Shown here: positions 1 through 5,964 of the stretch, piece after piece
Position numbering within the stretch: position 1 is the stretch's first letter
How the letters are laid out: the number at the start of each line of letters is the position of its first letter
Assembly: GCA_049318625.1 (NCBI GenBank)
Contig: JBMOGA010000090.1
Coordinates: 1-11,214, forward strand
Direction of reading: 5' to 3'
Source of the DNA: JBMOGA01 sp049318625
GTDB taxonomy: Bacteria; Pseudomonadota; Alphaproteobacteria; Rhizobiales; Hyphomicrobiaceae
Length of the DNA: 11,214 nt
Notes under the pieces: generated by a model
Database searches by the model: none
What the model was told of the DNA's origin: nothing
Seen by the model: the letters and a program-made list of their open reading frames with translations, nothing else
Program-made: the position numbers and the translations under genes

Positions 1-77
1 TCGTTGGCCGAGGAGGCGATCTGCGCGGTGTGGGACGCGCAGCCGGTGAGCAGGAGGACGGCGGCGAGGCGCTTCAA
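1..77 (-). CDS. Lipoprotein, 5' part only (possible outer-membrane spanin)
   Basis: Partial gene, running off the left edge. Translation from TTG at 77 gives 25 residues beginning MKRLAAVLLLTGCASHTAQI: a short positive n-region, a hydrophobic core, and a lipobox LLTGC with Cys at residue 13. This is a classic signal-peptidase II signal, so the product should be a lipid-anchored envelope protein. The TTG overlaps the preceding stop (TTGA) and has GGAGG 8 bases upstream. Location after the fibre genes, where lysis genes often start, and the very short signal suggest an Rz1-like or unimolecular spanin that disrupts the outer membrane at lysis. A superinfection-exclusion lipoprotein is an alternative. 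The rest of the gene must be seen to decide. Confidence 0.6.
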   Translation of the reverse strand, partial: MKRLAAVLLLTGCASHTAQIASSAN

Positions 78-379
78 TCGAAGAACCTCCGGTACGGCAC
101 GGTCGGCAGCGGGTCGACCAGGGGAAGCTCGGCGAGCTGCGCCTGGGACAGCGGCTCGGCCACGCGGAGGTTCGCGTGGTAGCGGTTGTCGCCGGGGCGG
201 ACGATCACGCCCTCCTCGTCCACGACTGCCGGGATCGGCCCGATGCGGTCAAGCGTGACACCCGTGACGGGCAGCACCATGATCTCGCCGTCCTCGTCGG
301 TGCGTTCCTCGGCAAGCCCAGCGGCGATGAGGGCATCGTCCAGGTCGGATTCGGTGGTTGAGCGGAGTAGGTAGTCCAT
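74..379 (-). CDS. Conserved-looking small phage protein of unknown function
   Basis: 101 aa from ATG at 379, one base after the fibre stop. The open frame extends to 556 but that part lies within the fibre gene. The protein begins MDYLLRSTTESDLDDALIAAG, is acidic (EERTDEDGEI), has a middle VTLDRIGPIPAVVDEEG, then NRYHANLRVAEPLSQ, and ends LPTVPYRRFFD. Small proteins with this plan (acidic start, 'YHANLR' and a terminal 'P..PYR') are frequent next to fibre genes in phages, but I know of no assigned function. No signal peptide or membrane segment is present. The ribosome binding site is poor, so coupling to the fibre gene is likely. The stop overlaps the next TTG start as TTGA. It might be a fibre chaperone, but that is only inference from position. 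Confidence 0.7.
   Translation of the reverse strand: MDYLLRSTTESDLDDALIAAGLAEERTDEDGEIMVLPVTGVTLDRIGPIPAVVDEEGVIVRPGDNRYHANLRVAEPLSQAQLAELPLVDPLPTVPYRRFFD
86..90 (-). promoter_or_regulatory. Ribosome binding site for TTG-started lipoprotein gene
   Basis: GGAGG on the minus strand, 8 bases before the TTG at 77, inside the last codons of the 101-aa gene. It is the main support for translation starting at this TTG. Confidence 0.65.
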
Positions 380-380
380 A

Positions 381-1550
381 TCAGGTGGTGAGGGCTTGGA
401 GTTGTGCGGTCGGGAGTACGGTCGGCCAATACTTGACCGACCGAACGGTTCCATGCGGGAAGAATGCGCCATACCCCTTTTGGCCGAACATGAAGTAGGT
501 CGGAACAGAAGACTCTGTGAGTGCCGATGCTCCGCTCTGGACAATCGCGCCACCATTGAGACTGCTTTTCACTTCTGCTGTGGACAGATCAGCATCGAAT
601 GAAACTGCCAGTTTCAACTCGGAGTTGAGTGTGATGTTTTGCGTGGTAAGAACGGTAGTTCCGGAATTGGAAAAGCACGGGAGCAGAGCCGTCGTTGTCG
701 ACAATGCCGCAAACGTTCGGAAATCTCCAGTCTCTCTGGTGAATCCAACGCGATTCGGAAAACTCGACGCATTCATTTGCGTGAATCGTCCAGCGTAGAA
801 GATTGTCCCGGTCTTCGTACTGTAGTTGCAGGAGGTGATGTTTTCCATCACGCAAAAGTCAAACGCCCTGCTCCCCTGACTTGCCCCGCTCGGGATGTAC
901 GAACTGCTGCCGGATCCGGCCTCTAGCTGTGCGCCCCAAATCGACGTTCCGGTCCCGGTCGCGACGCGGAACCCAACGCGCTGGTTTGCGTTCGTCGCGG
1001 TCGCCGTGTAGCGAACCCAGTTCGCGGTAATGGTCACGGCGGTCCACGTACTGCCGTTGTCGAGGGTGTATTCGACCGTACCGCCGCCGGTGCGCCTTGC
1101 CCAGAACGAGAATGTCCGGTTCGCGCTCGTCCCGACCGCCGCGGTCTGAATCACCGTACCGGCGGTGCCGATGGCGACGAAATTGACCGCAGCATTGGCT
1201 GTACCGTCCGGAGCCGTGTCGTTTCCACGGCTGAGGCTTGCGGAGTCAGCCCAAAACGGCTCGGTGGCAACCGCGGTCAGCCGGAACGTATCGCTGTGGT
1301 AGACGAGATTTGTCGCGTTGCCCTCGATGAGGATGCCCCTGGGGTTGCCGTTCGGGTCGTATTCGAATCGCGGATTCCCCGCGGTCGCCGTAGCGACCAG
1401 GCCGTTCGCGTTGATGAACGTGCCGCTCGTGGAGCGCGAGAAAGTAAAGCCACGGATCGTCAGGTCGGCAAGCGTGCTCATCTGCGTGAAGTCAAGCGAG
1501 AGCGTCGAGCCGTCGCCGAGCATGGCCCGGCGCATCATTGAACCCATCAT
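381..1550 (-). CDS. Tail fibre/spike protein with carbohydrate-binding-like domains
   Basis: 389-aa likely receptor-binding protein. Residues 36-52 (TFSRSTSGTFINANGLV) and 58-83 (GNPRFEYDP then GILIEGNATNLV) match a recurrent phage fibre/head-spike motif, usually 'R.S.at..d.nG.v....PRF.YDP......LLIEg..TNL'. A jelly-roll-like carbohydrate-binding domain follows: PFWADSASLSRGNDTAPDG, RTFSFWARRTGGG, then IWGAQLEAGSGSSSYIPSG at 204-222. After about residue 225 comes a second domain, TGTIFYAGRF to RSVKYWPTVLP at the end, in the style of LamG/concanavalin-A lectin folds. That C-terminal part is encoded by DNA of clearly lower GC. The ATG at 1550 overlaps the upstream stop (ATGA). It is separated from the next gene by one base. 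It probably sets host recognition. Confidence 0.8.
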   Translation of the reverse strand: MMGSMMRRAMLGDGSTLSLDFTQMSTLADLTIRGFTFSRSTSGTFINANGLVATATAGNPRFEYDPNGNPRGILIEGNATNLVYHSDTFRLTAVATEPFWADSASLSRGNDTAPDGTANAAVNFVAIGTAGTVIQTAAVGTSANRTFSFWARRTGGGTVEYTLDNGSTWTAVTITANWVRYTATATNANQRVGFRVATGTGTSIWGAQLEAGSGSSSYIPSGASQGSRAFDFCVMENITSCNYSTKTGTIFYAGRFTQMNASSFPNRVGFTRETGDFRTFAALSTTTALLPCFSNSGTTVLTTQNITLNSELKLAVSFDADLSTAEVKSSLNGGAIVQSGASALTESSVPTYFMFGQKGYGAFFPHGTVRSVKYWPTVLPTAQLQALTT

Positions 1551-1891
1551 GGGATGACCTCCGCAGTAACGCGCAGCGCGATCGTCGCGATGTGCAGGTT
1601 TTCCGATCCAGCCGTCGGGTCGGCGTACAGCACGACCTCGCCCCACGACGGGCCGGCGAGCGTGGCGGTCTGCGTCGCGGTAAAGCTGGTGGTCGCGGTG
1701 CCGCCGCCAGCGCTCACAACGGAGCCGGTGACCGTGGTGGAAACGCCCGCCAGCGTCAGCTTCGCCTTCGGCGTGTAGCCGGTCCAGTTGAAATTGTTCC
1801 CGCCCACCTCGTGGACGTGGAAACTGATGTTCAGTACTTCCCCTGGCACCACGGTGATGCTCGGGATCGGAGTTGCCAGCGTCAGGTTCAT
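1547..1891 (-). CDS. Small beta-sandwich protein, possible fibre/baseplate adaptor (BppU-N-like)
   Basis: 114 aa with ATG at 1891, which shares one base with the upstream stop (TGATG) and has AGGTG 6 bases upstream. A GTG at 1900 would add three residues. The protein is threonine-, valine- and alanine-rich: PIPSITVVPGEVLNISFHVHE, then TGYTPKAKLTLAG, then SWGEVVLYADP and a last strand IATIALRVTAEVIP. This resembles the Ig-like or BppU N-terminal domain of phage baseplate upper proteins, which begin with a 'drive/fold' strand pair and mount fibres on the tail tip. It lies immediately before the fibre gene and overlaps it, supporting a fibre-attachment role. The resemblance is by eye and moderate. 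A decoration protein is the main alternative. Confidence 0.55.
   Translation of the reverse strand: MNLTLATPIPSITVVPGEVLNISFHVHEVGGNNFNWTGYTPKAKLTLAGVSTTVTGSVVSAGGGTATTSFTATQTATLAGPSWGEVVLYADPTAGSENLHIATIALRVTAEVIP
1558..1562 (-). promoter_or_regulatory. Ribosome binding site for tail fibre gene
   Basis: GGAGG on the minus strand lies 7 bases before the first ATG of the ATGATG pair (1550). It sets the fibre start at 1550 and excludes the upstream open frame that runs to 1922. Confidence 0.75.
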
Positions 1892-2409
1892 CAGATGCAC
1901 CTATACGGGTTGGGACGGTCAAAGAACGGGAATGCGTTTCCGGCGGTGTCCATCACGACATGCACAAGGACCTTCGCCGAGAGCTGCGCGGTTGTCCAGT
2001 TGCCGCCGCTGTACTGCGAACCGACAGGTCCGAACTGATCCGTCGGCGTCGCATTCACGGCAACTCCATCGACGCGCGTCGCGGTGTTGTGGTATTCGCG
2101 GAGGTTGATGCAGTTGGTGTAGTCAAAGGTCAGATCGGTGCCGACGGTCACGCCGGAGCCGGTCAGCGGCGGCGGGAACCACAGCCGGACGGTGTAGGTC
2201 CATCGATAGGCCGCGCCTGCGATCGCGCTGGCCTCGCGCACCTCGCACAGGCCCATCGTGACAATCTGCCCTGCCCCCATCTCGCGCCGTGCCCAACGGA
2301 GCGTGTCCTTGTTGTCGATGGCCGTCGCCGCGCCCTGCGTCCACGAGTTGACCACGGCGCGGTTTGCGCCGGCAATGCCCTCGTTGAAGATGGGACGGTT
2401 CCAGCTCAC
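1891..2409 (-). CDS. Unrecognised virion protein downstream of tail-tip candidate
   Basis: 172 aa with the chosen GTG start at 2409, which overlaps the upstream stop as GTGA. The open frame runs on to 2646, but that portion is the shadow of the 301-aa gene. The protein begins MSWNRPIFNEGIAGANRAVV, and includes TQGAATAIDNKDTLRWARREMG, the strand AAYRWTYTVRLWFPPP, DLTFDYTNCINLREYHNTATRVDG and VLVHVVMDTAG near the end. It is tryptophan- and aromatic-rich, with likely beta strands, no signal peptide and no membrane helix. No clear ribosome binding site precedes the GTG, so expression probably depends on coupling to the 301-aa gene. It may form a complex with that protein. I do not recognise the family. 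Confidence 0.55.
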   Translation of the reverse strand: MSWNRPIFNEGIAGANRAVVNSWTQGAATAIDNKDTLRWARREMGAGQIVTMGLCEVREASAIAGAAYRWTYTVRLWFPPPLTGSGVTVGTDLTFDYTNCINLREYHNTATRVDGVAVNATPTDQFGPVGSQYSGGNWTTAQLSAKVLVHVVMDTAGNAFPFFDRPNPYRCI

Positions 2410-3311
2410 GGGAATGTCGGCTTGGGAGACGTAATCTCGGCCATGTTGAGAGCGCCGATCATGGTGGCGAACGTAGCCGTGCTCGGGTACTTCTGGAAGA
2501 ATCCGATCTTGTCGGCCTGGAGCACCACGACACCGGCTACGGTCGCGCCGGACGTGCAGAGCGGCTGGCCGGTCGGCTTCGGGATCGGAACTTGCTCGAG
2601 GTGGTACCAGGCGTCGAACAGAAACTGGTGCTGGATGCGATACCACTCGTAGGACGGGCTGATCGTGAAGCCCTGATACACGACGGTGCCAACGTCACAG
2701 CCGAGGAAGGTTGCGTCGTTCCGCTTTCCGATGTAGCTCGCGTAGCTGCTCGTCGGCGGCTCCGGGGTCGCTTCGCGAGTGCGGTCCCAAAGCAGCTCGA
2801 GCGTCATCGTCATCTGCGGCACCTCGTAGGTCGGCGGGTTGCCGTTGAGGTCCACTTTTGTCCCGCCGATGTCAACGACGCTTCCGGGCCATGCCACCGT
2901 GCCGTTTGCCGGGAACGTCGGGGCAATACGCCACATCTGTGCAGCACGGACGCCGCTTGAGCGCGTGACCTGGACGTATTTGCCCTGGTCCCCTGCGTAT
3001 GGATCGAACGTGCCGAACCTACAGGTGACTTCCCAGACGTATGGGGCCTCGCGCTGCATCGTGCTCTCGACGCTTCGGCACACAAACGCCTTTAGAAACG
3101 AATCTGATCCGTAAATGCCTGCCGGCAAACGCTCGCGGATCTTCGGCAAGCCGGAAGCCGAAAGCATCTGCTGATCGCCCGGATAGGTGTCTCCGGAGCT
3201 TGCCGGCTGCCATCGAACCTGGTACTGGAGGTCAAGCGTGTGCTGCTCGCCAGGCATTGCCAGCGAGTAGTTCCGCGTCTCCGGGCGCTCAATGACGGTC
3301 CACGTGCCCAT
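2406..3311 (-). CDS. Unrecognised virion protein, probable tail-tip component
   Basis: 301-aa protein I cannot place in a named family. It begins MGTWTVIERPETRNYSLAMPG, continues with YQVRWQPASSGDTYPGDQQM, and has GLPKIRERLPAGIYGSDSFL. A central strand YVWEVTCRFGTFDPYAG is followed by a tryptophan- and proline-rich section with VVDIGGTKVDLNGNPPTYEVPQM. Late features are SYEWYRIQHQFLFDAWYHLEQV and a C-terminal hydrophobic ADKIGFFQKYPSTATFATM. There is no signal peptide or clear membrane helix and no coiled coil; the impression is a beta-rich structural protein. The ATG has GGGAGG 8 bases upstream and shares a base with the previous stop. By position, just after the tape-measure candidate, it should be a distal tail or hub-type protein, but I see none of the DUF2460 or DUF2163 type features expected from gene transfer agents. 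Confidence 0.6.
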   Translation of the reverse strand: MGTWTVIERPETRNYSLAMPGEQHTLDLQYQVRWQPASSGDTYPGDQQMLSASGLPKIRERLPAGIYGSDSFLKAFVCRSVESTMQREAPYVWEVTCRFGTFDPYAGDQGKYVQVTRSSGVRAAQMWRIAPTFPANGTVAWPGSVVDIGGTKVDLNGNPPTYEVPQMTMTLELLWDRTREATPEPPTSSYASYIGKRNDATFLGCDVGTVVYQGFTISPSYEWYRIQHQFLFDAWYHLEQVPIPKPTGQPLCTSGATVAGVVVLQADKIGFFQKYPSTATFATMIGALNMAEITSPKPTFP

Positions 3312-3865
3312 TAGAACGGCCTCCCCATCTTGCTCGCGATGTCACGGAGCACGGTCAGGATGTCGGCGATGCCGGCTGCTCCGGTCAGCGTCTGGTCGAT
3401 GGCGGCGTTCCGGAGCCCACCGGCGGTGGCGGTCGCCTGACCGGCTGCGGCGATGCCAGCGGAGATGGTTGGGTCGGCGGCGATCCGCTGCGCTTCGGCG
3501 CGGCTGGCGGCAGACTGCGCCTGAATCGCCTGAATCACGCCGGGCGCGACGGCCTTGGCGATCGTCTGCTCGTCCTGGTACTTCTGAATCAGCGCCTGTG
3601 TCTGCGCGTTGGCGGCGTCGAGGTCCCAGGTGGTCGCCATCCGAGTCAGCTCGTCTACCCGGTCGTTCATCAGCGCCGTCGCCTGGCGGATGGCATTAAA
3701 CGCCACCTGACCGACGTTGAACGCCGCCGAAATTCCGGACGCCATTGCCGTCCGTGCGCTCGACTCGTTGAGCTTCTTCAGCTCCTGATTTGCCCGCGCC
3801 ACGCCTTTAACCACGCCGGACGGGTCAACCTCGGCGCGGATGACTGCCTTCATCTCTTTAGCCAC
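3311..3865 (-). CDS. Candidate miniature tail tape measure protein
   Basis: 184-aa, almost wholly alpha-helical, alanine- and glutamine-rich protein. The N-terminus AKEMKAVIRAEVDPSGVVKG then KLNESSARTAM has the look of tape-measure N-termini ('v.i.ae.d.SG..kg....l..l'). The rest lacks the long coiled coil, hydrophobic transmembrane stretch and peptidase or lysozyme domains of large tape measures. Residues 95-150 hold repeated QA/AQ-rich helix. Siphovirus tape measures usually exceed 500 aa; RcGTA g11, at about 220 aa as recalled, is the nearest small case. At roughly 1.5 angstrom per residue, 184 residues would set a tail of about 28 nm. The GTG start has an AGGAGG site. The stop overlaps the next start (TAATG). 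No nearby frame continues the protein, so simple frameshift truncation is not seen. Alternative: another helical tail protein in the tape-measure position. Confidence 0.6.
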   Translation of the reverse strand: MAKEMKAVIRAEVDPSGVVKGVARANQELKKLNESSARTAMASGISAAFNVGQVAFNAIRQATALMNDRVDELTRMATTWDLDAANAQTQALIQKYQDEQTIAKAVAPGVIQAIQAQSAASRAEAQRIAADPTISAGIAAAGQATATAGGLRNAAIDQTLTGAAGIADILTVLRDIASKMGRPF

Positions 3866-4025
3866 CGGACACCTCCTCGGCGAACTCCTCGATGCCGCGA
3901 CGGGTCCAGGGGAACAGCTGCTGCGGTCGCTGCCCGGTCATGGCGCACGCGATGACGCCGAGCAGGAACTCGCAGCGTTCCGCCGTGGTCATCTCCGTCC
4001 GTGCGATGCCGAGCGGCATGGTCAT
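3858..4025 (-). CDS. Small tail assembly chaperone partner (GTA g10.1-like)
   Basis: 55-aa ORF starting at ATG 4025, which overlaps the upstream stop as ATGA and has GGAG six bases before it. The protein has the helical segment TTAERCEFLLGVIACAMTG, then PQQLFPWTRRGIEEFAEEV. It is placed and sized like the small chaperone subunits between g10 and g11 in gene transfer agents, and like the T half of lambda GT. The open frame continues upstream to beyond 4196 in the -1 frame relative to the preceding gene, so a fused product by frameshift is possible in principle. The good ribosome binding site argues that it is at least also made on its own. The TAA lies 8 bases inside the tape-measure-position gene. 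It is too short to assign by sequence alone. Confidence 0.6.
   Translation of the reverse strand: MTMPLGIARTEMTTAERCEFLLGVIACAMTGQRPQQLFPWTRRGIEEFAEEVSGG
3872..3877 (-). promoter_or_regulatory. Strong ribosome binding site for tape-measure-position gene
   Basis: AGGAGG on the minus strand with a 6-base spacer precedes the GTG at 3865. It favours this GTG over the ATG four codons later at 3853 and lies inside the small chaperone ORF. Confidence 0.8.
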
Positions 4026-4321
4026 CCGTTGCTCCGGGCTTGAGATTCGCCACAGCCGCCGCTCGGCGGCTCCGTAGGGCGTGGACCGTTCACCGCCTCG
4101 AGCAGGGCCGCGGCGATGTCGCCGCGGATCGACGCCAGCTGGTCGTTCCGGTCCACGAACCGGCTGCCGTCGGGCATGGTGAGGTTGTCGCCCCACCAGA
4201 ACTGGTCGGTGCGGCTGCGCTGGTAGTCGCCGAGCGTCGGCTCGCGCACCACCACGTCGCCGACACCGTCGATCGTGACGGTGCGGCTTCGGGCGGCGAT
4301 CTTGGACAGGTCAAACGGCAT
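4022..4321 (-). CDS. Probable tail assembly chaperone, N-terminal partner (gpG-like / GTA g10-like)
   Basis: 99-aa protein beginning MPFDLSKIAARSRTVTIDG, followed by VVVREPTLGDYQRSRTDQFWW, an acidic middle, and an arginine/proline/glycine-rich end. The 'V.V.EPTLGDY.R' section resembles tail assembly chaperones, which bind the tape measure before tube assembly and are not in the mature tail. The ATG at 4321 shares a base with the tube gene stop and has GAGG 7 bases upstream. An in-frame start at 4348 would sit inside the tube gene and is less likely. The next ORF overlaps by ATGA and lies in the -1 frame, the same arrangement as lambda G/GT, though I find no classical slippery heptamer. The call rests on location between tube and tape-measure genes plus this pattern. 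Confidence 0.62.
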   Translation of the reverse strand: MPFDLSKIAARSRTVTIDGVGDVVVREPTLGDYQRSRTDQFWWGDNLTMPDGSRFVDRNDQLASIRGDIAAALLEAVNGPRPTEPPSGGCGESQARSNG

Positions 4322-4713
4322 CAGGCTTCCTCGACCGAGACGTTCCACATGCCGGCCTGGGTGCCGTCATCCGAGCGGCTGGCGCTGACGATGTGGCCGG
4401 TGATCGCGTAGGCAATCGATCCCTGGTCGGTGAAGGTCACGACCACGGATCGGTTCACGGCGTCGGCCAGCGTGGTCGGGTACAGGTGCGTCCGGAGCGC
4501 GTTGTCGGTGCTGCCGTCTTGCGCCATCATGTCGAACGTGACGGTGCGCCGAACGCGACCGGGCGCCCGCTTCTCTCGGAAGTCGGAGAGCTGCGTCACG
4601 TCAATGCTGCTGCGCTCAAACTGCACGGACACGTTCTTGATTGGGAACGTTAGTGCTCCGGCTGCGTTGAAGTTGAGCGTAACTGATCCGCCGTAGCCTG
4701 AAATGAGTGCCAT
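4321..4713 (-). CDS. Major tail (tube) protein
   Basis: 130-aa beta-rich protein likely to polymerise as the tail tube around the tape measure. It begins with a glycine-containing strand region (SGYGGSVTLNF), then IKNVSVQFERSSIDVTQLSDFREKRAPGRVRRTVTFDM. The 'IDVT.LSD...K..PG..R.TVTF' pattern is common to short tube proteins. It ends with strands IAYAITGHIVSASRSD and a final WNVSVEE. The size is close to RcGTA g9 and much smaller than lambda gpV. The ATG at 4713 follows the previous TAA at once, with GGAG about 8 bases upstream. The stop shares one base with the next start (TGATG). Being directly before the probable chaperones and tape-measure candidate supports the role. A sheath protein is unlikely because no second tail-length gene or baseplate genes are seen. 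Confidence 0.75.
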   Translation of the reverse strand: MALISGYGGSVTLNFNAAGALTFPIKNVSVQFERSSIDVTQLSDFREKRAPGRVRRTVTFDMMAQDGSTDNALRTHLYPTTLADAVNRSVVVTFTDQGSIAYAITGHIVSASRSDDGTQAGMWNVSVEEA

Positions 4714-5121
4714 TTATGTCTCCGATGCGAGGATGGTCATGGTGATAGTTGCAATGCGCTCGGCGTCCTGTTGCCCGTCATCCGGCGTCTCTGCCGAGAA
4801 GGCGACGGACATCTCGGACATCATCAGCTTGCAATCGTTCCCAGCGTCTACGATCGTTCCGAGCGCCCACAATCCAGCAACGGAATCCGCCATCTGCGTG
4901 ACGGTTTCCACCGTGTCTGCGATGCAGGCGACCTCGACCGAGATAATCCAATGGTTTCGGTTTGCGACTACTCCGCGCATCTGTGCGTCGAGGGTCGCTG
5001 AAGTCAACTCATAGACCATGCACGGAGTGGGAGTGCCGGCATTCCTCATGCCGACAGACACCGTGTAGGTCGTTGCGCCAAGAGTTTCATAGATTGACTT
5101 GGAAATACTCTCAAGCGGCAC
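4714..5121 (-). CDS. Tail terminator / tail completion protein (DUF3168-like)
   Basis: 135-aa protein in the position and size of the tail terminator that caps the tail tube and joins it to the head (lambda gpU, SPP1 gp17, RcGTA g8). It starts MPLESISKSIYETLG, then PTPCMVYELTSATLDAQMRG, and contains WIISVEVACIADTVETVTQMADSV. The last combines a beta strand with the helix 'D....VTQMAD.V..L' typical of DUF3168-type proteins. The C-terminal TITMTILASET is a final strand. It starts with GTG at 5121, supported by GGAGG 8 bases upstream, and overlaps the gp10-like gene by 11 bases. It ends TAA directly abutting the next ATG. GC content looks somewhat lower than in the neighbouring genes. Assignment rests on size, pattern and order rather than a catalytic motif. 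Confidence 0.7.
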   Translation of the reverse strand: MPLESISKSIYETLGATTYTVSVGMRNAGTPTPCMVYELTSATLDAQMRGVVANRNHWIISVEVACIADTVETVTQMADSVAGLWALGTIVDAGNDCKLMMSEMSVAFSAETPDDGQQDAERIATITMTILASET

Positions 5122-5623
5122 GGCGAAGCCCTCCGATGACGAGCGACGCCTGGCGCAGGATTGCCTCGGCGATGGCGTTGCCCATAGCCGTCGCGTTGGA
5201 CCGCGCCCACCTCATGCTGATGAACGAGCCTGGAATGCGGCGCTTTGCGCCCTTGTGCCGGAAGCCGGATTCGAGCAGATGCCAGATGCGCTGCCGCCCC
5301 TTGCCGCGCTTGGCGCGGTAATCGACGCCGATGCTGAAGATCAGCGCCCCGTAGCCCTTCTGCGCCCGCTTCGGGCCGTCAAGCCGAGTCGAGGCGGCGA
5401 TCGCCCGCCGGTGCAGCCCCTTGCCCTGGTACCGGGCACCGCGCCATGCCGTTCGGAGCTTGCCGATGTACGGCTTGGTTCCTTCGCGGATCGCCTTCTT
5501 GCGGACGCGCTCGTTGAGCTTCTGCGGAAGCTGCGAGAGCGTGCGGCGTACCTCGGCGCTGTCCACCGAGATCCGCACGATGTTTGTCGCGCCGCGTCCT
5601 GCGCTCGGGCCGAAGAGGCTCAT
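5111..5623 (-). CDS. HK97-gp10-like tail/neck component
   Basis: Basic 170-aa protein of the HK97-gp10 type, thought to act at the head-tail junction or in tail completion. Visible features are VRISVDSAEVRRTLSQLPQK, a lysine/arginine-rich core (KLNERVRKKAIREGTKPYIGKL), RIWHLLESGF and IPGSFISMRWARSNATAM. The 'WHLLESGF..KG.' region is characteristic of these proteins, which often read W..LE.GT. The open frame extends upstream to 5779, but that part is out-of-frame adaptor sequence with poor composition. The ATG at 5623 has GGAGG 7 bases upstream and forms an ATGA overlap with the adaptor stop, so it is preferred. The 3' end overlaps the tail-terminator gene by 11 bases. RcGTA, as recalled, has no gp10-like protein at this position, so the module is more phage-like here. 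Confidence 0.82.
   Translation of the reverse strand: MSLFGPSAGRGATNIVRISVDSAEVRRTLSQLPQKLNERVRKKAIREGTKPYIGKLRTAWRGARYQGKGLHRRAIAASTRLDGPKRAQKGYGALIFSIGVDYRAKRGKGRQRIWHLLESGFRHKGAKRRIPGSFISMRWARSNATAMGNAIAEAILRQASLVIGGLRRAA
5130..5134 (-). promoter_or_regulatory. Ribosome binding site for GTG-started tail terminator gene
   Basis: GGAGG on the minus strand lies 8 bases before the GTG at 5121, inside the C-terminal codons of the gp10-like gene. It supports the GTG start. Confidence 0.7.
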
Positions 5624-5964
5624 TCGGTCACCTCCACGGCCTCGATCTCGAGGCGCCGGCGGCGCTGGTCCATGTCCCAGCACGCTCGGCAGTTGAACGT
5701 CCGGACGGTGCCGTTGTCGTTCCAGAGGAGCCGGCTGCGCGAGGTAAGAGACGGAAGCCAGCTCGCGATGATCCGCCACTCGGTGCGGACGGCCGGGCCG
5801 CCGTCATCCATGACATCGGTCGTGTTGGACGCCTCGACGTGCGCCCACACGGTGCCGATCGTCACCCAAGCCTCGACCGCCTGGCCGAACGCGTCGACCG
5901 TGCGGACGGGGTTCTGCACCGTCAGCGACAGGCGCAGCATCCCGCTCGGGACGGGAGCGGCCAT
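5620..5964 (-). CDS. Head-tail adaptor / head closure protein (Phage_H_T_join family)
   Basis: Small beta-barrel stopper that closes the connector and receives the tail, like SPP1 gp16, HK97 gp7 and RcGTA g7. At 114 aa it is the usual size. It shows the family pattern GMLRLSLTVQNPVRTVDAFGQAV early, then VWAHVEA, then RTEWRIIASW, and ends with a run of arginines before LEIEAVEVTE. The start ATG shares one base with the connector stop. A weak purine stretch (AAGGGGA) lies upstream, so coupling is probable. The stop overlaps the next gene as ATGA. The sequence pattern and gene order agree well. Confidence 0.85.
   Translation of the reverse strand: MAAPVPSGMLRLSLTVQNPVRTVDAFGQAVEAWVTIGTVWAHVEASNTTDVMDDGGPAVRTEWRIIASWLPSLTSRSRLLWNDNGTVRTFNCRACWDMDQRRRRLEIEAVEVTE
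5631..5635 (-). promoter_or_regulatory. Ribosome binding site for gp10-like protein
   Basis: GGAGG on the minus strand sits 7 bases before the ATG at 5623, within the last codons of the adaptor gene. It supports the short 170-aa form over an extension to 5779. Confidence 0.75.

Noticed and set aside
1547..1922. Upstream extension of the fibre frame to 1922
   Set aside because: The added residues are arginine- and histidine-rich out-of-frame sequence of the 114-aa gene; the ATG at 1550 has a GGAGG site and ATGA overlap.
4022..4200. Programmed -1 frameshift site in the chaperone gene
   Set aside because: The frame relation is right, but no heptamer of the X XXY YYZ type is present in the reading phase, so I do not annotate a fusion product.
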